A stretch of DNA of 64,000 nucleotides from Asterella californica (Eukaryota > Streptophyta > Marchantiopsida > Marchantiales > Aytoniaceae), in assembly GCA_036924285.1 (NCBI GenBank), contig JAYKYS010000012.1, positions 16,058,001 to 16,122,000 of the forward strand, written 5' to 3'. Both the position numbers and the translations under genes were made by a program. A model generated the notes under the pieces. The model did no database searches, was not told where the DNA came from, and worked only from the letters and a program-made list of their open reading frames with translations. Of the stretch, positions 22,751-33,649 are shown in pieces. The first letter of the stretch is position 1, and every line of letters begins with the position of its first letter.

Positions 22751-24152
22751 CAGGAAGAGAAGATGAGTTATTTGTTGAAGGGTTGTATGATGGTGATTTG
22801 CTTGATATCGGGAAGTACCTTAGTACGATGGTTAAGCAGACAGGTTGGACGGATGAGAGGTTTCGGAGAGTTCGAAGGAAGGCCTACAACTTCATGTTGC
22901 AGGATGGGTTTCTTTGGAAGCGACCGAAGCAAAAAGGTGGGGTACCGCTACGGGTGATTTACAACAAGGAAGATCAGCAGAAGTTGCTCAAGGCGTTCCA
23001 TGAGAGTCTTTGGGCTGGACATCGAGGGATTTGGGCCACTTTTACAAAGATGAAAGAGCGGTATTGGTGGAAAAACATGTACAGGGATGTTGTATCTTTT
23101 GTGGAGTCTTGTTTGACATGTCAGATGTATTCGAACATCCGACATCGTGACGGATTACATCCGACTTATCCGTTGGCAATCCACTTCAAGTGGGTGGTAG
23201 ACTTGGTGATTATGCCGGTTGGGTTGTGGCAGATGAGATACTTGATACTTGCTAGAGAAGATCTTTCAAATCAAGTCGAGGGTAGGGCGCTTCGGACGAA
23301 GACAACTGAAGGGGTATGTAGATTTCTCTTGGAAGAGTTGTTTGTCGGTATGGATGTGTGGGAAAGATCACTGCAGATCGAGGAGAGCTAGATGCACATG
23401 AGGCTCGTGAATTCTTTGCAAGGTGTGGGGTGAGGTTGTCATTGACAACTGCTTACAACCCCGAAGGGAATGCCAAGAGTGAACGTGGTCATCCACCCAT
23501 TGTGAAGGCTTTGGTGAAGGCTTGCAACGGAAGGGTACGCGAGTGGCCTCGACTCTTACCATTTGCGTTATGGGCAGATCGGACGACGCACAGCTCAGTG
23601 ACAAGTTACATGCCGGTAGAACTCATCACAGGTCAGAAGCCTATCATGCCGATTGAAGAACATGTTCTGACATGGAGTGTGTTACCTTGGGAGGACAATT
23701 TGACTAGAGAAGAGCTTCTTGCTATTCGAATTAGGCAGTTAGAGAGAAGACCAGAGGATATCCAAACTGCTTTGGATAGGCTGCGAGAAGCACGGTTGAA
23801 GAACAAGGTCAGATTTGATCAGCGACATCGTTTGAGACCTAGGGAAATTAAGGAAGGTGATTGGGTGTTAGTCTATGACAACAGTCTAGACAACCAGCAT
23901 AGTGCACTCTGGAAGTTTTCCAGAAGATGGTTTGGTCCGTATGTGGTGAAGAAGGTTCATGACAACGCAACTTACGCCCTGCAAGAGTTGGATGGAACGA
24001 GCTTGATGGTACCAGTGGCAGGTAAACGTGTCAAGATTTTCAAAAAGAGAGATGAGGAGGTCGATCTAGCAGATATCTTGACGGAGTTTCAGTTTGAGGA
24101 TGAGGATTATGCAGAAGATCTTGAAGGTGAGGTTGGTTACGATGGGAAGTAG
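22751..24152 (+). pseudogene. Element 2 integrase
   Basis: A zinc-binding region with FHESLWAGHRG and CLTC is followed by the core, with VVDLVIMP, ITADRGELDAHEAREFF and NPEGNAKSERGH carrying the three acidic residues. A C-terminal module has RRWFGPYVVKK and ends in an acidic tail. A one-base deletion near 23346 breaks the frame just before the second catalytic Asp; element 1 keeps the intact codons there. The stop is at 24150-24152, about 60 bp before the polypurine tract. Confidence 0.9.
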
Positions 24153-24215
24153 GACGATAAGCCGGTCCACTCCTTGGTTGGTATCTCTGGTGCATACCGG
24201 AGGATGCACAGGTTC

Positions 24216-24227
24216 AGAGGGGGTGGA
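24216..24227 (+). other. Polypurine tract of element 2
   Basis: AGAGGGGGTGGA directly precedes the 3' LTR start TGTCGTGTCG at 24228. The same tract, GGAGGGGGTGGA, precedes the element 1 LTR. Confidence 0.85.
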
Positions 24228-26249
24228 TGTCGTGTCGTGGACCGGCTCCTATCTGAAATTCAAACTTCGATGCTTGTCGCTCCAAAGACACTCATGAGAA
24301 GACAAGCTAGGCCCCAGCTTACGGATTTTGGCACAATCTCAGATCTCCATTTTCATCGCATAGATGGGTAGAGCTCCTTGTCAGCTTTCCATAGGCACTT
24401 CATCTACTTCGTTTGGACGCCTAGTGGAAAAGTTACAGGACTCGAAAGATGGAGAAAATAAGCTAGGCCCCAGCTTACGGGTTTTTGGCACCACTTCGGA
24501 TCTTCGTTTTTATCGCACCAGTGGATAGAGCTCCTTGTCAGCATTTCATAGGCACTTTGTCTACTTCGTTTGGACGCATAGTGAAGAAGTTACAAGACTC
24601 GAAAGATGGAGAAAACAAGCTAGGCCCCAGCTTACGAGCTTTTGGCGCAACTTCGGATCTTTACTTTTATCGCATAGATGGATAGAGCTCATTGTCAGCT
24701 TTCCATGGGCATCTTGTTTATTTCGTTTGGACATCCAGAGAAGAAGTTATGCAATTCGAAAAAAGGCAAAATCAAGCTAGGCCCCTAGTTACTTGCTGAC
24801 TGGGTATTTAGGGCTTCAGGCGTTATATCAAAGACGCAAGGGGCCTGCTTCTTATTATTGAGGGTTGAACTTCGTACGTACAGACTGTTGCAAGGGGGCT
24901 GCTTAAGGAGCTTGCTTGTTCCTGCGACCTGTCGGTGGATGTTTTGGAGAATTGGGAAGTCCAATACATGCGCGCAAGGTGTCATCGGGTTCAGATCTGT
25001 GCAGGCTACGCACAGGTTAAGACGGTTCTTGAAGAGACGGATCGGGGTTGTGTTCTGGAGGAAATTGAGACGCAGGAAGCAGATTTGGGGTTTTCAGTTA
25101 CCTGTGAAGGAGAGTTGGACCGTTCGGACCGTTCCGGAGTCCAAACTTGCTGTCCTTGGATCCATCGGGATCAGAACAACGAGTTCTTCAGGAAATTGAA
25201 GACGATACCAGTTTTCATCGGGCGGTTTGGGAGTTGTGAGTGAAATTGGTTCGCAGGGAAGCGCTTGCGTCAGATTTTTCATCGCCTGCGACTTGAGATT
25301 GGATTGTTCTTCGCGATCGGTGAGCCAAGCTCTTCGTTCTTGGTGCCTACGCGATCAGGGAGTCCTCATGTACGCATAAGAGAAGACTGTAAGTGAATTG
25401 GATTGTTGGTTTGGGTGTGATGAGCGAATTTGAGCCGCAGGGAGCTGATTTACGTCAGTTTTTTGCAACCTGCGATCAAATTTCTCGAGTGGTTTTGCAA
25501 GGGGAACTCCAAACGGCTTGTTTGGAGTCTTGTTGGGTTCAGGGTAGCCAGATCTACCTACCAGCGAGGACGGATATCAGTTTAGACGATCCGTTTGTGC
25601 GGTGTGAGCGGTTTTAAGCCGTAGGGAGGAGCTTCTGGAAGTTCGGTCACCTGCGACCGAAAATCGGCGATATCTCGACTAACGGGAGTCGGATCTGAAG
25701 GTTTCTTGAGCCAAAGGAGTCAGGGAAGAAGACCCTATCGACATTTGAAGATCGTTTGGAGAAAGGAGAAAGTTCTCAGATAGGTCTTTTTCGGTTCCTT
25801 TGCTACGAATTTCGTCTTTTTGAGTTCGTTAGGGACATAATTGGTTGTGTACGGCTTGTGGTAGCTAGCTTTAGCCAAGAGTTAGTGCGTGGATGTGGTT
25901 TGGACTTGGGTTTTAGATCGCGTGATATTGTTGTGGCTCTGTTTGTTAGCAAAGAGAAGTTTCTCTTGCTTTGAGCTACGCTTTGGTGATTTCAGGCTAG
26001 GGTTGCGATTCAGGGGTTTGTTTTAGGGCTTCTGAAGTAGGTTACAGACCGCTCTGGTCTGTTCCTCAGTTTTGTGCTGTTAGGAGAAAGAATCGGCAGT
26101 GTACATACTTTCAGAGTGGTATATATCGCAGCATTCCTTTTCGTGGTTGTTCTTCTCTGTCTTGTCTCTGTTTGGCACACAGCATCTCCACAGCCAGGAA
26201 CCTCGCGTTTTCCTGGACATCCTTCACGCACAAAATATCCGACACGATA
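24228..26249 (+). repeat. 3' LTR of element 2
   Basis: It pairs with 16162-18184 and has the same tandem 156-bp units from 24304 on. Differences from the 5' LTR are mostly single transitions. It is followed by CCGT, the second target-duplication copy (26250-26253). Confidence 0.95.
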
Positions 26250-26253
26250 CCGT

Positions 26254-27110
26254 GTGCACCTCGAATGATTTGTCGAACTCCGACAGCTTCAATACTGACG
26301 CCTTTGACAAAATAGTTTTGATAGTCTGAAACGCATCATCCACCTCCTTGGTCCAACTTACCTATGCGTCTTGCCCGTCCAGTCCGTCAGCGGCTTCGCG
26401 ATCTTTGAAAACCCCTTTACATACTTGCGGTAGAACTGCGCCAATCCTAAGAATCGCCGCATCTCTTTCACTGTAGTCGGAGGCTCCCAAGTCACAATCG
26501 CGTCCACCTTCTGCATATCCGGTCCGACTCCTTCTGCACTAATGACATGTCTCAAGAAGTTAATGCGCTCCAAACCAAACTCATTCTTGTCAATGTTGGC
26601 AAACAGCTTATGCTCCCGCAGCTTCGTCAACACCACCCTCAGCTGCTCCGCGTGCGACTCCAAGGTTTTGGAGTAGATCAAGATGTCGTCGATGTAAACG
26701 ATGACAAACTCATCCATCTCCTCGCGAAAAATTGTGTTCATCAATGTAGTGAACGTCGAAGGGGCGTTGCAGAGTCCAAATGGCATCACCACGAATTCAA
26801 ACGATCCGTATCTGGTTCGACAAGCGGTCTTCTCAACATCTGGGTCAGCTATCCGGATCTGGTAATATCCTGACTTCGAGTCGATCCTGCTGAAGTACTT
26901 TGCGCCCGTTAACCTATCAAAGAGGTCGTCTATCCTTGGCAAAGGATAATTATTCTTCACCGTCACCTTATTGAGTGCACGATAATCTACGCAGAGTCGT
27001 AACTTCCCATCCTTCTTCTTTGCAAAAAGAACTGGGGCTCCATAAGGTGACTTACTGGTTCGAATATATCCTCGCGCTAATAGCTCGCCGAGTTGTCTTT
27101 CAACTCAAAG
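26254..27110 (-). pseudogene. Element D reverse transcriptase
   Basis: The minus strand shows [65 protein letters not shown], and YIDD at 26685-26696 as the catalytic box. Then come FLRHVIS and [19 protein letters not shown] frameshift near 26358 leads into the start of RNase H (ILSKASVLKLSEFDKSFEVHT), which is cut by element 2. Another frameshift near 27085 separates RT from the protease-RT linker. These are standard Ty3/gypsy RT motifs. Confidence 0.9.
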
Positions 27111-27249
27111 AGTTCCACCTGATTGAGTCGGTAAGGGGCTTTGGAAGGTGGTTCCGATCCTGGCAAGACCTCGATCTTGTGGTCCACCACCCGCATTGGA
27201 GGTAACTCAGCAGGTAACTCATCCGTCAAGACATCCTCAAACTCCTTAA

Positions 27250-28971
27250 TCACTTCGGAAGCACCTTCGGAAGTTTAGTCGCGTCCCCTGATGTTTCCTC
27301 TTGTCTATCACCCGCCATCAAATCTGCAACCCGCATCAAACACATGACCCCGTCGTTGAAGTCCATCTGTTTGCCTTTGATCAAATTCACTGCAAAGTCA
27401 TCAATCTTCCGCGTCTTTCGGATCAGCCTCACTCCCAGCTTCCGTCCTTTAACTCTAACGTTTAACCTTAAAGGTTTCCGTCTAAGTTCCACTTCAAACC
27501 TGTCCAAGAAAGTGTTCCCCAAAACAGCATGGATGTCATCCATCTCGCACACCGTGAAGTTCTTTGTGAACTCCAACTTCCCACACGCAAATCGTACGTC
27601 CAAGGCCACTTCAGAAGTTTGGTACGTCTTGCCCTTGGCAAAGCGCACCTGAATAGGCTTGTCTGCCTTGGAGGTAGACAAGCCCAACTTCTTCACCAAC
27701 TTTGGACTTATGAAGGAGTGAGTCGCTCCTGTGTCCACAAGAAAAGTAACATCACGGTTAGCAACTTTGGCTTGTAGATACATCAGTCCCGGCGTCTTCT
27801 TCGTGGTTCTCAAGGTCACAGTCATTTGGCCCTCCAACAAGTCCTTTGCAACAAACGCGTTCATGCTACAGTTACTAACCTTAGGTTTCGTACACCCCTT
27901 AGCAATATGACCCGCCTCGCCACAATTGTAGCAAGTAAACTTGGCTCCATTTCCCTTCTGAGGTGTCTGCCCCTTAGGTTTTACTCCTGTTTGCTGCCGC
28001 TTTGCTGCCGGGGCAGAAGTATCCTTCCGGTCCTTCTCACCCCCATCCCACTGTCGCTTGAAGCCCTTGTTCTTCTTCTGGAACTTGTCCGTGTTGCGTG
28101 GTTCAAAGGGTTTCTGTTGCTGGACTTCGTCGTCCCCAATTCGCTCCGTTAGCTTCAGAAGTTCGGCACTTGTCGCAGGTAGCTCCGGCATCCGAAAGAG
28201 AGCCTTCTCCGAGCTAGACTTGAGTCCCCCGATAAATATACATATTTTGGTCTCCTCAGTCCACTTGGAGAACGAGTCCAGCTTGGCACTGAACTCGCGC
28301 ACATAAGCGCTTAAGGTCCCTATCTGCTTCAGCCGAACTAACTCAACACCGTCCCGAATCCTTTGATACTCTGGAGTGAATCGTCTTGCGAGCAACTCCT
28401 TGAACTCTTTCCAACCAAGCGCCGAGACGGTCAAAGCTAAACTAAACTCATCCCTGTATGCGGTCCATCAGAGAAGCGCATGGTCTTTCAGGAACGTAAC
28501 CGCCGCTCTCACTTTGTCTGACTCTTGAGCCTGATGCGCTTCAAAGTATAGGTCTAACTCAGTTAAGAAATCCTTAACCTTGCGAGCCCGTCCTATACCT
28601 GTAAACGGAGTCGGCAAATTCGTCTTACAAAGCTTCCTGATAGACGAGGAACTTCCTTGGCCTGCCTCAAGCTCAGCGATACGTTTATCTCTGGAGGCCA
28701 TCCCTTCCTGCATGGTCTTCATCATTTTGATGAGTTCCGCATACAAGGCTCCTTGACTTCCCGCGCCTGCATCGTTGGGCACCGTTGGCAAGACTCCATC
28801 TTGCTGCAGCGGTGCCACACCAAGAACTGGGCTCCCTTGACGTTGGGGCGAAGGTTATCGGTTATCGTCCCCTGACTGTGCCTCGGGGCTAGCTCGAGTC
28901 GATCTGGTCCCGGTGTCAGCCGCTCCACGTTTCTTGGTCTTCCTCCTGGAACTCTGTCCGACGTCGGCCAT
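27250..28971 (-). pseudogene. Element D gag and protease
   Basis: ATG 28971 starts a basic, Ser/Arg-rich leader. The frame runs to 27250 with two in-frame stops: TAA at 28855-28857 and TGA at 28468-28470. The second follows FLKDHALL, where chromovirus gags usually have Trp-Trp, so TGG-to-TGA is likely. The gag has the ARRFTPEYQRIRDGVELVRL capsid stretch and one zinc knuckle, C-Y-N-C-G-E-A-G-H-I-A-K-G-C. The protease has VDTGATHSFIS and IHAVLGNTFL. The linker to RT starts in another frame after 27290. Confidence 0.9.
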
Positions 28972-29077
28972 CGCTCCAAGTGTTCACCTAGAAACGCTGA
29001 TCCACTTCGTGTCTCACGTCCCTCTTCAAGCGTCCAGCCTTCAGCCGCTACCTCAAGTTCTCGCTCACCGAAGCGTC

Positions 29078-29090
29078 GGCTATGATACCA
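29078..29090 (-). other. Primer-binding site of element D
   Basis: On the minus strand this reads TGGTATCATAGCC, two bases after the end of the 5' LTR. It differs by one base from the common plant initiator-Met primer site TGGTATCAGAGCC. Confidence 0.8.
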
Positions 29091-29092
29091 CT

Positions 29093-29914
29093 TTTCGCGC
29101 ACCTACCGCCTTGTTGCGCCAGCGGAAGCTCTAACTCAGTAGGTCGCAAACTTTACACCGCTAACCTGCAAATACACTCACAAGTTAGCGTCCATGCACC
29201 ACTTACCTTATCTCAGTTTGGTCCGGACCGGAGCCGGACCGTCTCCCTAATCACCAAGCTCAGCAATCCTAAGTCCCGACTTAGATCCTCCTAAGTCGGT
29301 CCCAAACATGAGCAAGTCACAATATGACTTGGGGCGGACTTCCCATAAAGTTCAGGGTCCTAAACGGTGCCTCCAGCACACCTAGCGGCCCAACCGCCCG
29401 TGATGTCCGTCTGGGTCTAGGCTCCCGAACGGTGGTCTAACCCGCCGACTCGTTCCCTAGTCTTGCCCCAGCCCTTACATCGTTCCTAAGTCTAGACGTC
29501 CAAGTCTAGATCGGAACGTGCCTTGGAACTGGCCCAGCCATCACCTCATGCCCCCAGAGTCCGCCCGCCGAACCCTGGGGTCGGGTGACTCGTCCTGGCC
29601 TACCCAGGCATCGAGCCCCCCTCATATATACTTCTGGGGATCGGCAGCCCCGCCCTCCTCTTTGGTCCCTGAAAATTATACCACAACCCGATTGTGGTTC
29701 GGTCATAACTTCCAGCTCGGAGGTCAGATCGAGGAGTGTTATATATCACTGGAAAGCTCTCGACGAGATCTTTCCAATGATACCCCACTCGCCTCGAGAT
29801 CTTATGTGGAGCTCCGTCCACGACCTAAAACGTCCCTGGAGCTCCAACACTTAGCCATTTTTCCGAGAACCTGTGGTCCAGACCCAGACTCGAACCCTGT
29901 GGTCCGTCTGCGTC
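29093..29914 (-). repeat. 5' LTR of element D, truncated
   Basis: It matches 12448-13267 of the 3' LTR closely. The outer part, about 310 bp including the TGTCGCG start, is missing. The LTR runs into a duplicated GAACCCTGTGGTCCGTCTGCG...TTGATTTTTTGT and then an AT-rich repeat. The outer flank and target duplication are lost, so a later deletion or rearrangement removed them. Confidence 0.85.
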
Positions 29915-29963
29915 TGCGTTGATTTTTTGTGAACCCTGTGGTCCGTCTGCGTTGATTTTTTGT
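29890..29963. repeat. Short tandem duplication at the LTR break
   Basis: GAACCCTGTGGTCCGTCTGCG followed by TTGATTTTTTGT occurs twice in a row, the first copy with an extra TCTGCG. It marks the junction between the truncated LTR and the AT-rich repeat that follows, and looks like a product of break repair. Confidence 0.7.
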
Positions 29964-30070
29964 ATTTAGCCATCTTCAACAAATGATATTCAAGTTACAT
30001 ACATAATATTAATATATAAGTTAGTAAGTAATAAAATAAATTTACATAATTTAAATATCAAAGAGTTGGA
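29964..30070. repeat. AT-rich repeat E, copy 1
   Basis: CATCTTCAACAAATGATATT, then TTCAAGTTACATACATAAT and the TTAGTAAGTAATAAAATAAA stretch, recur at 63110-63195 and in reverse at about 33300-33400. No coding content. Confidence 0.75.
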
Positions 30071-30403
30071 GAGAGAGTGCCACGTGGTATTATTATTAGG
30101 TTCACATTTCTTGAAAAACCTTTCCACGCGCATGGCCACGTGGCATTGGAATATGTGCGTCCACGTGGCACCCACTTCCAACACTTCGTCAAAAGAAAGA
30201 AGAAAAGAAAAAACCTTGTTCTCACGTGCGGGTTAGAATTTTAGAGTTCAGACAGAGTAGTAATAATATCATTATTATTATTATTATTTCACCTTAAATT
30301 CCCTTGAAGTAACTCGTGGCACGTGAGAACTCTCAACATCCCCCCATGGTAATTTTCGACCCTCCACACACCAAAACACCATGTTTCCATATAATATTCG
30401 ATT

Positions 30404-30435
<32 letters not shown>

Positions 30436-30440
<5 letters not shown>

Positions 30441-30862
30441 AGGAGTTTTATCAGGTAAACCGAATGATTAGAGGCATCCGGGGTGAAACACTCTCGACCT
30501 ATTTTCAAACTTTAAATAGGTGAGGAGTTTTATCAGGTAAACCGAACGATTAGAGGCATCCGGGGTGAAACACTCTCGACCTATTTTCAAACTTTAAATA
30601 GGTGAGATCCTAGGGGTTGCTTGATTGAACCCCCGGGCCATTTTTGGTAAGCAGAACTGGCGATGCGGGATGAACCGGAATCCGGCCCAAATACGCGCTA
30701 ACCCAGATCCCACAAAAGGTGTTGATCGATTAAGACAGCAAGACGGTGGTCATGGAAGTCGAAATCCGCTAACGAGTGTGTAACAACTCACCTGCCGAAT
30801 CGATTAGCCCCGAAAATGGATGGCGCTGAAGCGCGAGACCTACACCCGGCCATCGTGGGCGA
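30436..30862 (+). pseudogene. 25S rRNA fragment, copy 1
   Basis: Long runs match plant 25S rRNA as I know it: TTTTATCAGGTAAA, GATTAGAGGCAT, CTTTAAATAGGT, GCCATTTTTGGTAAGCAGAA, GATTAAGACAGCAAGACGG, GTGTGTAACAACTCACCTGC and CCCCGAAAATGGATGGCGCT. An 82-bp part (30442-30523) is repeated at once (30524-30605), and the GCCGGGTTACGGTGCC segment seen in copy 2 is missing. It is a degenerate fragment, not a working rRNA gene. Confidence 0.9.
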
Positions 30863-30898
30863 AAAATACACATAACAAAAAACGGCTGGAACCACACA

Positions 30899-31414
30899 CT
30901 CTTATCGATGCAGTATCGATACTAAGTCGATACAGCTTCGGCGACCTTTCGACACCGTTTCGGTATGGATGCTCAACTTGGCCATTTTCTGTGTTCAGAC
31001 ACACCTGCGGGCAATTCCACGTGGCAAGTTCATTTCGTCCATTCCAGGTTTGGATCTGAGTGGCATAACACCTGCCACGTGTCAAAAGAATATTAGATAC
31101 TGAGTGGGACTCCGTATGTACGTCCACGTGGCATCCAACCCAACATTTAGACGGAAATAATTCTTCCGCATAATTTCGAGTATTCTGGCGATATAAGGGC
31201 ACCCTCACGTGTTGACACGTGGCAACAAAACCCCTTCCAACCTTCAGGGAAGGGGTTTTGTTGAGTACCTCTTATGTACTCGGAATGTTGAGTACCTCTT
31301 ATGTACTCTTCCGAGTACATAAGAGGTACTCATTTCCATCTCATAAAAATGAAGGAGTACTGCGAATGAGAGAGTGCCACGTGGTATTATTATTAGGTTC
31401 ACATTTCTTGAAAA
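30899..31414. repeat. Right terminal repeat of family H, copy 1
   Basis: It starts CTCTTATCGATGCAG and ends CTTGAAAA, and matches 50285-50813 and 51593-52065. It holds TATCGATAC motifs at its start, several CACGTGG boxes, and two strong hairpins near 31226-31331. Confidence 0.8.
31224..31331. repeat. Strong hairpins in family H terminal repeat
   Basis: CAAAACCCCTTCC pairs with GGAAGGGGTTTTG (31224-31259). Next, GAGTACCTCTTATGTACTC (31290-31308) and GAGTACATAAGAGGTACTC (31313-31331) form a perfect 19-bp stem with the loop TTCC. Another copy of the left arm is at 31263-31281. The same structures are in both repeats of copy 2. Confidence 0.85.
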
Positions 31415-32562
31415 ACCTTCTATAATCTATAATGATATAATTATAATATATCATATATACTATATATGATATTGTAATAATAATATATATATAATCATAA
31501 ATATATGTAATCATAAATATAAAATGTAATCATAAATATATGTATATCATAAATATATATATATTATTGTAGTTATATATATTATTAATCATTATAATAT
31601 ACATAATATATGTATACATATATTATTTATTGTTATTTATTATTTATTACATATATAATATATCATATACATAATCATATATATGTTTATGATTATGTAT
31701 TTATTATTATTGCAATATCATATATAGAATATATGATATATTTTAATTATATCATTATAGATTATATAAATTATATGATATTATATGTATTATTGCATTT
31801 ATAATATGTAACACTATATACATGTTTTATATAGTGTACTATATAACATATGTATATCATATGTCAGTATGTATATAAACTATCTATATATATGTGTATT
31901 ATGTTACTATACTATATATAGTATATAGTATTTATGTAATAAGTATTTATGTCTATGTTATACATATTAATATCTCAATAATACATAATAATGATTAATT
32001 AGTAATTAGCAGTGATATTATAATATAATTAAAGTAATTATATTCTATCTTAATATGTATGTATTATAGTAAATACATAGTTACTACTATATGTACTTAT
32101 TTTTGGTCTTTTTCATGCATTTTGTGTATGTATTAATTATTTTATTTTGAGTTGCTTATATTTACATAGTACTACTATAACATTATGTATAGTGTACTTA
32201 ATTATATAGTGTATTACTACTAATTATGTATTTAGCGCATATATTATATAGTAGATATATATGTTATGTATTGTACATATACACATAATAGTGTGATGTA
32301 TAATACAATGTATACAATGTATATATGCATATACATTAGTAGTATATTAATATATATATAATATAATTACAATATATATTAGATTATATTATCATAATAT
32401 GGATTATACACATATTATGTATAATCATAATATATATATATATATATATTATTAATCATTATAATATATGTATACATATATTATTTATTGTTATTTATTA
32501 TTACATGTATAATATATCACATACATAATCATAGATATGTATATGATTATGTATATATATTA
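31415..32562. repeat. AT-rich block, copy 1
   Basis: This is mostly TATATA-type sequence with no gene. It is collinear with 52165-53310, for example TTTTTCATGCATTTTGTGTA and TTATTTTGAGTTGCTTATAT in both. Part of it recurs in reverse at about 38330-38640. So family H and this block were copied as one unit of at least 2.5 kb. Confidence 0.85.
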
Positions 32563-32850
32563 TCATTCATACTTTGGTTTCGAGAAAAAGCGTTCTAGGT
32601 GATAGTTAGTACAGGTCTTAAGTTGTGAAAAGTGCGAAAGAGAGAAATCTGTCCATTCTAACTCGTGACTCAAATTCATGATCTGACATCATGAGTGCGT
32701 AGGTGTTCGTGAGTAATATAGTTTTGACTCTTCATGGAGTATAAATAAATAAATAAATATATATACACACGCTCTTTGTACGTTGACTTTCATTGACGCA
32801 CGGTGGTCAATGAAATTGTATATGTAGTTGTCAGATAAGGGTCCTAGAAA
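32563..32850 (+). repeat. Subterminal repeat T, partial
   Basis: It matches the inner part of the long terminal repeat at 58265-58555: GTTCTAGGTGATAGTTAGTA, GAGAGAAATCTGTC, CGTGAGTAATATAGTTTTGA, then the sequence GATAAGGGTCCTAG. The outer end with AGCTGCCCC is absent here. A further copy is at 53311-53561. Confidence 0.75.
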
Positions 32851-32871
32851 TAGTAGGTTGATGCGATTTTT

Positions 32872-33057
32872 GATTTGAACTATAAATTTACATGCTAAAA
32901 TGACTAGAATTTAACAAAAATATTTGAAACTAAACTAAAATAAACATAATAGTATTTACAATTTAACAAAAAAGTTTAATTATGTTTATCTTAATTTAGT
33001 TTCAAATATTTTTGTTCAATTCTAATGATTTTAGCATGTAAATTTATAGTTCAAAAG
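32872..33057. repeat. Foldback (hairpin) repeat, copy 1
   Basis: The left arm TTGAACTATAAATTTACATG... is inverted in the right arm ...CATGTAAATTTATAGTTCAA. The arms are about 80 bp each, with a short middle. A second full copy is at 58586-58762, and single arms are at 35133-35215 and 38212-38290. It looks like a small foldback or MITE-type element with no coding content. Confidence 0.8.
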
Positions 33058-33540
33058 CTTAGGACGTTTGTAGCGTCGGTAACAAGACGAACAATGTGCT
33101 TTACGTTAGGATGAAGGATGACATTACTATCCTGGTTACGCTCGATGAGACATATTGTGTAACACAATACGTAACGAGAATGTTACTGACAACGTAATCT
33201 TAAATGTTACAGAAGGCATCGCTTGATCTTATCTACTTGAGTTTCATAAGCTTCTTTTCGAATAGGTAAGAAAGAAAGAACCTTTCGATAAAGTATTTTG
33301 AACTCTTTGATATTTAAGTTATGCAAATTTATTTTATTACTTATTAACTTATATGTTAATATTATGTATGTAACTAGAATATCGTTTGTTAACTAGAATA
33401 TCGTTTCAACAGGATATGGAGTCTACAGGATGCTCTCAATGAAAGTCAATGTACAAGGAGTGCATATATATATTTATTTATATTCCATGAGGAGTCAAAA
33501 CTATATTACTCACGAACACTTACACAAGCTTGTCCTATGA
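33058..33540. repeat. Mixed repeat segment
   Basis: 33060-33160 (TAGCGTCGGTAACAAGACGA, then TTACGTTAGGATGAAGGATG) recurs at 58768-58865 and in reverse at 35040-35130. 33300-33400 is repeat E in reverse, and 33410-33535 is the reversed T repeat, as at 63220-63340. No gene is seen. Confidence 0.65.
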
Positions 33541-33649
33541 AGTCTAATGGTTTGTAACATATGGTTTGTTCGATATTCTTTTACTTTCTCTCAAATAGCT
33601 AGAACTTTGTCATTTCGTCTCGATACCTCATTGTAACTCTTTATCTTCA

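Larger units (their letters stand above)
16162..26249 (+). mobile_element. Element 2: full-length Ty3/gypsy element, family A
   Basis: The element is 10,088 bp with LTRs of 2023 and 2022 bp, starting TGTCGTGTCGTGG and ending CGACACGATA. It carries gag, protease, RT, RNase H and integrase in gypsy order on the plus strand, a polypurine tract and a CCGT target duplication. It sits inside RNase H of element D, on the opposite strand. By eye about two dozen differences separate the LTRs (about 1%), mostly C/T or G/A, so insertion was fairly recent. Gag has one stop and pol two one-base frameshifts, so it is not autonomous as it stands. Confidence 0.95.
12448..29914 (-). mobile_element. Element D: chromovirus split by element 2
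   Basis: On the minus strand the order is truncated 5' LTR (29093-29914), primer site (29078-29090), gag with zinc knuckle, protease, RT, RNase H interrupted by element 2, integrase core, chromodomain, polypurine tract and 3' LTR (12448-13574). Removing element 2 rejoins the RNase H frame around the codons for HTDASDYAI. Multiple in-frame stops and frameshifts make it dead. The chromodomain places it among the chromovirus branch of Ty3/gypsy. Confidence 0.9.
30071..31414. mobile_element. Family H element, copy 1 (carries 25S rRNA)
   Basis: The order is a 47-bp remnant of the left terminal repeat (30071-30117), a unique middle with a 25S rRNA piece, and a complete right terminal repeat (30899-31414). 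The left remnant matches the end of the right repeat (GAGAGTGCCACGTGG to CTTGAAAA). Copy 2 at 50285-52065 has both terminal repeats. The layout is like a TRIM or LARD, that is, a non-coding LTR-type element, but no primer site or polypurine tract was found. No protein is encoded. It has eleven CACGTG hexamers by my count. Confidence 0.7.

Noticed and set aside
30436..30862. A functional 25S rRNA gene
   Set aside because: Only a few hundred bases are present, with duplications, deletions and substitutions in conserved helices, inside a repeat.
31415..32562. Mitochondrial or plastid origin of the AT-rich block
   Set aside because: No organelle gene can be read in it; it is simple TATATA-type sequence. 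Only 52066-52164 matches a plastid gene.
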